Source: Dichetophora obliterata
Taxonomy: Eukaryota > Arthropoda > Insecta > Diptera > Sciomyzidae
Direction: 5' to 3'
Assembly (NCBI GenBank): GCA_963920525.1
Contig: OY986437.1
Location: forward strand, 27,530,863-27,594,862
Length of the DNA: 64,000 nt
Of the stretch, positions 10,706 through 20,446 are shown piece by piece. The notes below the pieces were generated by a model that saw only the letters and a program-made list of their open reading frames with translations, was not told the DNA's origin and ran no database searches. Position 1 is the first letter of the stretch; each line of letters begins with the position of its first letter. A program made the position numbers and the translations under genes.

Positions 10706-10944
10706 ATTAAAAACTCAAGTGTCCTTAATTTTATACACGACTTATTTGATTATGTATTTACGATTTTTTTTCCAGATTTTCAAAAATACGGTCGAATAAT
10801 TAAAAAATAGGCTTTTACATTAAGACAATGACCTATTCACTCTAAATTAGACCAAAGGTTGACGGTGTTTTTCTTAAACAATATAACGAAATTTCCTAAA
10901 CTTTCTATGTTTATATAGAGTCCCTAATTAGTTGCACAGAGCTG

Positions 10945-11350
10945 TACGTTTTGCAAGCTTGTACAAAGAAAAAATTGTTTGTCGGCACTCAATTCTTCTT
11001 TTAATTCCTTGAAGGTTTTCATCCCTTTAGATCTTTGTTTTTTAAAACCTATTAATATTCTCTTCATTAAAAAAATAAAAAGATAAAAAACATAAATTTT
11101 ATTTTTGTCCAAAATCGAAAATCCAACTGTCTTTAATGCCAGATATCTCTCTAAATTTATTTTTATCATGTTGGATCATCGTTTTTTTATAGAACCAAAC
11201 GATTTGATTTAAAAAAAAGCGTTGCAAAATAAATATAGAAACTACTTTCTGTCGTGTCCAATATATTGAGCAAATCCACTGAAAGAGTTAAATATTATTT
11301 CTTGAATTTTGAGAATTTTTTCTTTAGGAATAAACCATATAAATCGTTTT
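10945..11350 (-). repeat. Interspersed repeat, related to 62714-63130 in opposite orientation
   Basis: The minus strand here matches the plus strand at about 62714-63130 across several blocks: TTTCAGTGGA, CCAATATATTGGACACGA, TTTTTTTTAAATCAAATC, AAAAATAAATTTAGAGAGAT, AACAAAGATCTAAAGGG. The small minus-strand frame in it (to MIKINLERYL) is not conserved as protein between the copies, so it is not called a gene. Confidence 0.65.
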
Positions 11351-11639
11351 GAGGTTTAATCGGGTGCGAGGATTTCATTTCTGGCATCAGTTTTGCTTTA
11401 GCTGTGCACATATAAAATTGAAGGTGTGATCGGGTAAAGTGCACCCCCACCCACTTTTTTTAATAACTTTTCATGCCCGAACCGAAAATCGCCCAGGCAA
11501 CATCGGTTTTTTTACCTCCATACAAATCGACCCAACCTAACATACATCAATTTTTATGTATGTACATATTAAACCTCTGCACGAGTGCGCTTGAAATGCA
11601 TTTCAGAACACTCCCACCAGGAAATGTGAGCATTCCCGG

Positions 11640-11865
11640 ATGTTACCAGGAAACATTCCATGGAATGTAGGAAGCATTCCCCTTTGTTGCACACTCCATT
11701 GCTTTTTTAACATAGCATGTCATTAGAGGAAAACATTCCTCCCCGCTGTGTTAAAAAGTCATGTGGAAACATTCCTCTCCGCTGTCCTCAAAAGTGAATT
11801 GGAAGCAGTCCTCTCCCATGTTTTAAGAATTAATGTGGAAACATTCCTCTCCCTTGTTATAAAAA
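11640..11865. repeat. Degenerate tandem repeat with AAACATTCCTC core
   Basis: Four to five units of roughly 50-60 bp share (G)GAAACATTCCTCTCC, a CTGT or TTGT step and an AAAA stretch. Confidence 0.6.
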
Positions 11866-11866
11866 T

Positions 11867-11937
11867 AGATTCGGCCAGGATTCGAATTCGGGACCCCTGA
11901 GCGAGAGTCGAGCGCGCTACCACTAGACTATCGAATT
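11867..11937 (-). tRNA. tRNA-Glu-like sequence (probably a pseudogene)
   Basis: The minus strand has an A-box-like TAGTCTAGTGGTAGCGCGC and a B-box-like TTCGAATCC at tRNA spacing. The ends AATTCGA and CCGAATC pair in five of seven positions. The anticodon loop would be CTCTCGC, giving CTC (Glu), but the T-stem and anticodon stem have mismatches. A relative lies on the plus strand at 44322. Damage suggests a pseudogene or SINE head rather than a working tRNA. Confidence 0.45.
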
Positions 11938-12900
11938 CTACAATAAGTGGCTAGAAAACAATGATATTAATATTTTCTATTGTCATTGCTTGACAATAAA
12001 AGTTTCCACATGCATTCTTAAAGAAGCGGTTTGGAAACAATATAAATACAAAACTACCCTTAAGCTTCCAAAAGATGCGGTGGGGAAAGAATATAAATAC
12101 AAAACTACCCTTAAGCAAAAGATATGGTGGGGAATGTTTCTTTATCACTTTAAGATGGAAGCCTTCCGATTTTTCCTGAAGGGCTGCTTTGTGGAGCAAG
12201 CGTTGGTTATGTTCAGCTTTCATTAATTAGAACAAACGTAACACTACAGAGAGCACTCGTCGCGTGAGCAGAACAAAGTCAAAAGAAAACCGAATCAATG
12301 TTATGCTTGAGTCGACAGAGAAGAGCGCAGCAGAACGAAATGACTTGAAAGTTATGTGATGAACAGCAGAACGCTTGGAGTTATGATGTGTTGTTTAGGT
12401 TTCATAGTTTCTGCATTTCCTTCTGAAGTAAAAAAAACGGATTTTCAAAAAAAGGGATTTTCTTACTATTTATTGAAATTATAATAAGAGACTTTTTTAT
12501 TTATTATAAAAACTAATTTTTTGAAGCGAAGTTTACTTTACTTTTGAATAAAAGTTATTAAAGAATTAAAAATAAAATTATTTTTAAGTAACAACAAGAA
12601 ATTAATTAAATTTTATTGTGTTGTTGTTTTTACTTTTACTATTAGTGGTAGTTTCGTGGATTATTGTTTCTTGCATTCTTATAATGTGGATTGTTGTTAT
12701 TGTTGTTTTTTCTGCTGATGATTATAATGATTATTAATTTGTAAATATGATTACTAGTAATGATGTGATTACGTTTGTTGTTGGCGTTGTTGTTTATGGT
12801 AGTATTGGTGCTGTTGTTGGTCTATTGCGATGATGTTTATGTTTTTCATTGTTATTATTTTGTGGTATATCTTAGTAAAACTGAATGATCTACTAGAAAA

Positions 12901-13757
12901 ATGTGATTTCGGAGGGTATTTTTTCAATCATTTTAAATCTAATTTTGTAGAAATATTTAAGGTTATTGAAAAATAACGCCAGTATTTTATGCCAGGGCCT
13001 TAGTCAGTAAATTTTTTTCAAAATTAAAATATAGGGACAATTATTTGTTTAATTTCAATTTTACGTTTAGTTTGATTATTTTATATACAGTTGCGAACAA
13101 AATAATAGCAGTCGTCTTATATTCAGATATGTTTGTATAAATAATGCTACTCTACAACTTTCGTATCTGGTAAACCCATTCTTATTCGTATGTGTCCGTT
13201 TAACCCTGGTTTCAAATCTGTACTCAGTTTCCTCCTATATTGTAACATTTTTAATTTACAGGGTGTTTAACGTTTTTGGCACGTGTTTAGTATTATTGAT
13301 CTAGAATCTGAACTACTCATAATAAAATTAAAAATATTATTTTGTATTTTAGAAAAAATATCAGCTCTTCAATCCATATATCAACACTTTCGTGTCATGT
13401 GCGGTAGCGGAGCAAAAATTTTGAGATTATCCAACGAAATATCAACAAATTTTGTATCTTTTGTTTTACGATAATCGCCAGTGAGCTAAGCCATTTTGCA
13501 AAAACCTCCAAGTTCATGTTTTTCGTAAATATATTGGCTGGTGTAATAGTTTTTGCAAACTTAAAATAAAAATTAAATCAAACAAATAATTATACTTACA
13601 TATTAATTTTGAAAAAAATTTCATCAAGATCCCATCCCATGGGTAAATCCTGACTACGGCCCTGGCATAAAATACTGGCATTATTTTTCTAGTACCTTAA
13701 ATATATCTAAAAAATTCGAGTTAAAATGATGGAAAAAATACCCTCCGAAATCACATA
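12901..13757. repeat. Long inverted repeat, arms about 180-200 bp
   Basis: Left arm from GTGATTTCGGAGGGTATTTT (about 12903) through GCCAGTATTTTATGCCAGGG to TTTCAAAATTAA is repeated inverted at about 13560-13757 with roughly 80% identity. The loop contains GTTGCGAACAAAATAATAGC at 13090, which resembles a Tc1-type end. Probably a foldback-like MITE with something inserted in its loop. Confidence 0.65.
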
Positions 13758-14597
13758 AAATAATACTTTAATTTGCAAAATATCAAGATTTGAACATAAA
13801 AATCGAAAATATGCGCATATAAAATGCACTTAAAACTCTTAAATATTCGCTAAAAAAAGGTAAAATATGCAATTAAAAATTTTTTTTTAATTTTTATTAT
13901 TGGTTAAAAAGTAAATATTGCATTTAATTAACAAAAAGAAAACAGTTAATTTTAAATACATATAAAATTAATTTATAAAAAAATAAAATGCATTTAAAAG
14001 TACCTAATAATTCAAAGTTATCTTTTTCCAAAATATTTCGTATTGAAGTAATGGTTGCAAATCAAAAAAAGCAAAATATGCAAAAACCACTTGAATTTAT
14101 TGTATAAAAAATATACGCAATTAATATACAAAAATAAGCATTTTTTAAAAATATGCAAAACCATGCATTTATTACAAAATATTTAAAAATATGCACTAAC
14201 TATTGAATGCCATTTAGAAGGAATTTTCATGATTCGCAAAGATAACTTAACCATTTGCGCTTTAAGATGCCCAGTAAAAACTTGCATTTGCATGAAATTA
14301 ATAGCCCTTAATCTCTTTGCCAATGTTCTGCTGCGTTAGGTGTGATCGATGCTTTTCTCGATGTTATCAATCAATTTTGATTTATAGAACGAAAAACATC
14401 GTGTTCTGGTAAAGCAAGCGGCAAATAAGTTCTGTTTTGAAGCCGACGAGTGCTCTACACTGCTCGGTTCTTGTCGTTTAATGAATTGGTTATGTTCTGC
14501 TTGACTTAACAGAGTTATGTTATGTTCTGAACTCGGCACTGTTGGCTCTACTGTTGTAGAAAAAACGAGTGCATTTGTGCAGAGGTTTAGTACATAT

Positions 14598-16662
14598 TTA
14601 GATTTGTATACCTTCAGACCCTATGGGAGGGGCGCGCTTGAATGCTACAATCCCCCTTGAATACGGACCTGTGCCTTTTTTATAAGAGAAAGATTATTGC
14701 TAGAATATTGTTAATAATTTTTCCCTTAAAATGCCTGCTTCCAATATTTTACAACGCAAGTCAAGCTCCCATATAAAAATATTAAAACTTTATACATAAT
14801 AAAATTAACTACTTTGCTAAAACTACAACATTGCGTTGTAATAAATTCGATGCCCAGTGACACAGAAAATTACCAAAGACACATTACTATTCGTGTTTCT
14901 TGTTCTGTTCTTCAATGAAAAGTAAGCAAGGGGTAGAAAACAAAATACATTTTAAACAAATTATCTTGCGTGATAGTTTGAAAAATAAAAAGTTATCCTT
15001 GCACAAGGAAAACAAAAAAGCAAGGCACACCATTCAATTTTCAGTAAATCAGCAGCGTCAACCGGATATGGCATTTCAGACGAATTCTGCCAAGCGACTG
15101 ATAGGCAAACAGGCAGACAGTCATATAAAAGGTTAGTCAAGTAACCTTGCATGCAAAGTCCTGCTGTCTGTTAGGACTAAAATTGCAAAAATTAACAAAT
15201 TAAATGCAATTCAGGTCAGTCATGCCTGCAATTCAACAACTTGCCCCGATGAGTGGCATTGAAGGTGTTGGGAAAACATTGGATTGACTAGGAAGAAGTT
15301 TTTTTTTTATATATATAAATGCATACACAAGCAAAAAAGACTGAGAGAAAAAACAAGGCTTTAAAATTTTTAATCGCCACAATCTACCCAACAGCTGGGA
15401 AAATTAAATATAAATATTTGTAGTTGAAATATTTGTAAAATTTATAAACTTGGTGGAACGATTCGAATTTACAATTTTTCCTTTTGTGTATTTGGTTAGA
15501 TTTAACTTCAACCGTGAAATAATTATTAAAGTGTGTAGTGTGAAATAAAATTCACACGAAATATATATTCTACCTAATGTATTTAAAATACTTTCTGACG
15601 TTTTCTAAAAGTTCTTCAAAAAGTTTTCGCAACTCTGACCATTTTCTTTGCATTGTTTTTTGGCACAAGCTGCAACAGACGTAGACAAATCGTTGCATTG
15701 CATGTAATTGTTTTCCTGAATTAAAGTTCACCTAAAATACAACTTCTATACCAAATTGCGTAGGCACAACAACAGCCACCCAAACAATCTCCTGTTCTAG
15801 GGCACTGCATTCAGCACTCCCTCTTTTAGACACTCACACACATACACACATTCAAACATTGACAGGTGTTTCATATAGGCACATATGTGACGCGCCTCCA
15901 ATGTTGGTCGAAGCTTTCGTTGCTACTTAATGTTAATGAACACGAAGGTGCGACCAAAGGACTCTCTCAAGACCCTTACGCCAAGCTTTAAATCAGTTGA
16001 ATTTTGTTTATAGCGCTAAGCACAACGTAAAGCGCACAACGACGCGCGAATAAAAATAATCACGAAAACAATTTTAACATTATTGGCGCCAAACAATTTT
16101 AGAATCTCATTTACGTTTGTCTTCCGGCGGAAGTGCTAGTCTTTCAGTGCGTTTGAATGCCGAAAAGGGTTGCCAGATACACATTTTCATTGTTTATTTG
16201 TGTATATGATAACTTAATTTTCGTGTTAAAATTACACACAGTTAGTGGAATTTATGAAAAAATGTTCGAGTTTTGTTTAAGATAATTATTAAAAATAATA
16301 TTCTTTATTTGTTAAACAAGATTCGAAGGAATGAATGATGGCAGCTGTACAGAAAAATGCAAAAAGGTTTGATATGCTTCTTTTTTAACATTCAAATAGA
16401 AAATTTTTAAAACTTATATAAAGAAATTTAAGTAATTTTTCGATTAGATAAACACAGTGTTATAAGTCCCCGTAGTTATGGTGGGGTGGCGCGTTTTGCC
16501 GTTTCAAATTCTTGACAATCTGCCGTTTAGCTCACAATTCACAATGGGTTCTGTGACGCAAATTTTATGTATTTTAAAACAATGGGAAAAAATAACTGCA
16601 TCACTAACTAGTAAGCAATTCTCTTCGACTGGACCGAAATACTCCCACAGCCTTATATAAAT
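14598..16662. other. No gene recognised
   Basis: Less repetitive sequence with several short open frames, none with a recognisable domain. The stretch 15540-16200 is somewhat less AT-rich and could be host regulatory or untranslated sequence, but nothing specific supports this. Confidence 0.4.
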
Positions 16663-17010
16663 ATACTAGCTGATATACCCGGTGTTACTCGGGGGGAAAA
16701 AAAGTAAAATTTTGATTTTTAGGTTTTATTCGTTCAGAAGATAACGATTTTTAGCCAGAAAAAAAAGAAGCTTTTGACGTAAAGCGTATGGAAATATGCA
16801 AAATGGTTTTTTGTCATTCTAAGGATATGGCGTTATTAGAAAAAGACGTTGTAATAAAAATTTGTGCAATCTTGAAGATATGTGAATTTTGTTGGTGTCA
16901 AAATTACAGATTTTTTTCTTAAATTAATTAAACAAATTTGAGTTAAATCTGTCCAACCGTTGAGATTTGTATCTAACAAACAGAAAATGATTTTTATTAA
17001 TGTAGATAAT
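16663..17010 (+). repeat. Interspersed insect repeat, CTAGCTGATATACCCGG head to TTTTTATTAATGTAGAT tail
   Basis: It starts TACTAGCTGATATACCCGGT and ends after CTGTCCAACCGTTGAG, CTAACAAACAGAAAATG and TTTTTATTAATGTAGAT. This head-to-tail layout recurs at 34960-36089 and, for the head, at 10655. I recognise the type from insect genomes but cannot assign a class with confidence. Confidence 0.5.
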
Positions 17011-17339
17011 TAACTTTCATATAATTTTTTTCCGTAAATTTTTCCGATATTTTAAAAGCTATTTTGCTATTTGGGGAAAAGAAAATCCAATAAATAAGAC
17101 ATTATTTAAATCGGTCCAGCCGATCTTTATATGTTATATGTAAATGGCATAACTGACCCGACTTTATTTTATTAATTTAAATTCATGTGATAAAATTAAT
17201 ACAAACAATTTATTAAGTAATAGTTTATTAAGTACAAAAATTAAGTATTTTAATAGCGTATCAGCAACAAAAATAAAAAAACAACCCGGGTAAATCAGGC
17301 AAATTGTTCTATCTTAAGTCTTCTGTTTTAAAGAAACTA

Positions 17340-18080
17340 AGCATTTACTCTGAACATTACCTTGAATGTCGGATTAAATCCGTATTCTTCGATATAATCC
17401 GATATTCTTCGATGTCTCTGCCCCAAATGAAATCATTTGAAAACAGCCATTAGGGCAGTTCACGATCTTGTTGCATCGGTGCAAATGCAACGTAAACAGC
17501 TTTTCAATGCTTTTTGTTTTTGTAAAAGCTGTCTATTTTTCATTTGCAACGATGCAACAAGATCGTGAACTGCCCTATTGTATTTTTGAGTGTTCGCTAG
17601 AAAATGTCGTGATTCTAGTGTTTCGCCACGAAGCAATGAATGCAATGGCTCAGGTGGCGGAGTCAATAATGGCAATTTCACTTTGCCATTAAGGCAGCAC
17701 AATCCAGGCGTTTCTCCAGCAAACTTCACTTCAACAACGTCCATTGCAAAAATGCGAACGAAAGGATGCGAGCTGTAATCAATTGTGCCGTCGTATAGAA
17801 ACGCTGCTCGATTCAAATCAACACTTGAAGCATTTTTTCATGCGCGGCGAAGATTATCTCGTTGTTGATCTGTGCGATAAGTTCGGAGATTTCTACTTGC
17901 CAACCGAGCCGTTTCACGGGCTGCCTCTCTGCGCTCTTGTGTTTGAAAAGCCCGAAGACTGGCCATACTTACGCGGCGCTTTTCTCATGCGATTTCTCGT
18001 TCTTCTTCAATAGATTGATTCGCAATGTTTTGAAGCCTAATTGCATACGGCTTTGCTGGGAAATATTAGATCTTCTAAAA
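17340..18080 (-). pseudogene. Helitron replication-protein N-terminal relic, split by a MITE
   Basis: Reading the minus strand from 18080: an arginine-rich region (RREAARETARLASRNLRTY), then FAMDVVEVKF, GKVKLPLLTPPPEPLHSLL and ESRHFLANTQKYN, which are hallmarks of the Helitron_like_N domain of Rep/helicase proteins (rolling-circle transposition). At KYN the frame is interrupted by a 125-bp hairpin at 17452-17576. Beyond it, GCFQMISFGAE follows in the same frame once the hairpin and one copy of its 3-bp duplication are ignored. Further on there is a frameshift (GFNPTFKV). Rep catalytic and helicase domains are not seen. Confidence 0.8.
17452..17576. mobile_element. 125-bp hairpin MITE inserted in the Helitron ORF
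   Basis: Two arms of about 53 bp, starting AGGGCAGTTCACGATCTTG and mirrored at the right, differ at only a handful of positions around a loop of about 19 bp. The element is flanked by ATT on both sides (17449-17451 and 17577-17579), a 3-bp target duplication, as in PIF/Harbinger-type MITEs. Confidence 0.88.
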
Positions 18081-19474
18081 CCAAGTCTACCTCCCATTTA
18101 AAGCAAAGTCTTTAAAACGGCAGAGCTCTTAAAACTCTACAAAAATAAAAATATCAACTTTAAATTTTGCATATGAGTATTTCCACAGGAAAGTCTACCG
18201 TGACGAAAAAATTAAAACTTATTAAAAACTTATTATTTTATGATATTATCTAAGAGAAACATTTTAATTTTATTAATTTTAGCAATTTGTACATAAAATT
18301 ATTAACCATGATGATCACATCGTCTGCACTGTTTCACAAATGTAGTTTTCTTTTTCGTAAGTGTTTAGTAAATGTTTCGTAAACATTTTTGTTTTAGTAA
18401 AAATGGAGGGCATTGGCTAAAGATAATGAAAAAATGGTTGATGCAATTAAAGGAAAATATATTGAATTTGTTTTTAATTATTAAATTACATAATTACTTA
18501 ACTACCTAATTACTTAATTACCCAATTAAATTGCAATGGAAAAACTGTCCCGTGTGACCGAGCTTAATATTAAATTAAAAAATAAGTGTTAAATATTATT
18601 GGGTAAAATAAAAGTAATTTAAAAGAAACACCAATGCACAACATCCATAAAATAAACTCTGTGAAATATTCCCTCAGACTTCGCTGAATTCGGCGCTTGA
18701 GTTGTTGTCCTCGAAAAACACTTCCGTTTTTTGTCCCGTACGACTTCCGCTGTTTTTGGCAATTATTTTGAAAAGGAAAAATTACCGATAATCAACCTTA
18801 GCACCACTTATAGAGCTTACTATGAGTTATAAGTTAAGACCATTATCAAAATATAAATCCGTGTTATTACTACTTTTTTCACTTAAACTGCGTACGACTG
18901 TCCCGTGCGACACCATGGAAATGCCCATATGAACTTGGACATCTTAATGCACTTTGAACATGAAGTGCAGCCAAATGAAATAAAAAACCTTATGACAATT
19001 GCAAGAAATTGTTTCCAGAAAAAATTTATAATGACTTGAAATTTTTCACATAGGCTTTGATTTTTAATATTTAGCCTGTATTTTAAATTTGGCACAATCA
19101 AACAAAACTACCTCCCATACAAAACCTACCTCCCATACAAAGTAAAACCATCAAAATAGTAAAGCCTTCTTAAATTCCCTAAAAAATAATTCATTTACAG
19201 ATATTTTACACAAAAACTTTGAGCATTTAAGTGTATTATGACTAGAAATGCTTACTATATCTGCATAACTACATTAAACCTGAATTTTAACATTCAAAAC
19301 TTACGATAAGGGCATTTTCGGTGTCACTGGTTTTGAATTATCAGCCATAATTTAAACATTTAAATTGTTCTAGTGACTGGCTACCCTGACAACAACAAGA
19401 AAAAAAGAACAAAACTAGAGATTGAAGGAGGACCAGATGAAAAACAAAGCAGGCCTGCCGATGGAAAGAAGTTT
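18081..19474. other. No gene recognised
   Basis: AT-rich, with a short doublet CTACCTCCCATACAAA near 19110-19140. 19400-19475 has a frame rich in Lys, Glu and Gly that could be a scrap of the 5' part of the neighbouring retrotransposon ORF1; this is speculative. Confidence 0.4.
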
Positions 19475-19475
19475 T

Positions 19476-19880
<405 letters not shown>

Positions 19881-19915
19881 TTTTAGAATTGGGAAAAGGC
19901 GGAAACAAGGATTAA

Positions 19916-20446
19916 TTCCGAGAGGCAATAAAAAAAAAAAAAAAAACACTGGGAGATGATGCAACCGTTACTGATCTTAAGCCAACGGTGACAATCGAAG
20001 TACGCGACCTGGATAGCTTTACCGACAAAGACGAGGTAGTAGTCGCCATTAGAAAAGCGCTCAAAAACCCAGGAGCAGAGGTGGGAGTAGCTATATCGCG
20101 CACTGACAGCAGAGAACAACGACGTGCATACGTTACGCTGCCAACGGAAAGTGCAAATGCCATCCTAAAAGAACGGCGTGTACTTATCGGCTGGACAAGT
20201 TGCAGAGTAAAATATCTTGAAGATACTAAGCGCTGCTACAGATGCTTCGGCACTGGACATGTCCAGTCAAGCTGCACTGGCCCTGATCGGAAAGGCCAAG
20301 GCTTATGTATACGCTGTGGAGAAGCAGGACACAAGCTAAAAGAATGCATCAACCCTCCAAAATGCTGCTTATGCCATCATGAGGGCCGGGCTTCAGTAGA
20401 CCACCTACCGGGCTCCCGTAAGTGTGAAGCCAATAAGAAGAAATGA
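19916..20446 (+). CDS. ORF1 (Gag-like nucleic-acid-binding protein), 5'-incomplete
   Basis: The frame is open from 19916, after a stop at 19913-19915; the first start-like codon for the clean part is a GTG at 19988, so the genuine start is probably missing. The C-terminal half holds three zinc knuckles in order: CYRCFGTGHVQSSC, CIRCGEAGHKLKEC and CCLCHHEG...H. R1-clade ORF1 proteins use these to bind element RNA. A run of 17 A (19930-19946) lies early in the frame; upstream of it a different frame is open (KRRKQGLIPRG), so a 1-base slip in the A-run may have broken ORF1. The stop overlaps the ORF2 start (ATGA at 20443-20446). Confidence 0.8.
   Translation, partial: FREAIKKKKKTLGDDATVTDLKPTVTIEVRDLDSFTDKDEVVVAIRKALKNPGAEVGVAISRTDSREQRRAYVTLPTESANAILKERRVLIGWTSCRVKYLEDTKRCYRCFGTGHVQSSCTGPDRKGQGLCIRCGEAGHKLKECINPPKCCLCHHEGRASVDHLPGSRKCEANKKK

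Larger units (their letters stand above)
7421..10944 (+). mobile_element. Tc1-like DNA transposon enlarged by later insertions
   Basis: Termini match as inverted repeats: GTGCAACTAATTAGGGAC at 7429-7446 and its complement near 10919-10936; the extended right end reads CAGCTCTGTGC inwards with TA outside. A second copy of the terminal motif (GTGCAACAAGTTAGGGACAG) lies at about 7622, in the same direction about 190 bp further in, as in IR/DR-type Tc1 elements. At 3.5 kb it is about twice normal size; a MITE (9026-9705), an AATACT-type array and a minus-strand insect repeat account for much of the excess. Left TSD is degraded. Confidence 0.6.
11570..14589. mobile_element. hAT-like DNA element with exact 8-bp target duplication
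   Basis: Ends are TAAACCTCTGCACGAGTGC at 11570 and the inverted TAAACCTCTGCACAAATGC ending at 14589. Outside both is GTACATAT (11562-11569 and 14590-14597), an exact 8-bp direct repeat, as hAT and P superfamily elements make. AGCAGAAC-type motifs occur near both sides (AGAACA/CAGAAC near 12230-12375; GTTCTGCT near 14325-14535), as expected of transposase-binding sites. No transposase was recognised; it holds a short tandem repeat, a tRNA-like sequence and a long inverted repeat, so it is a composite non-autonomous element. Confidence 0.7.

Noticed and set aside
10924..11169. 81-codon minus-strand frame
   Set aside because: Lies in an interspersed repeat whose other copy (62.7 kb) does not keep the frame.
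11990..12226. Overlapping frames on both strands, 78 and 90 codons
   Set aside because: They come from a short internal duplication (ATATAAATACAAAACTACCC twice) and show no domain.
12901..13757. LTR pair
   Set aside because: The two arms are inverted, not direct, and no retroviral-type genes lie between them.
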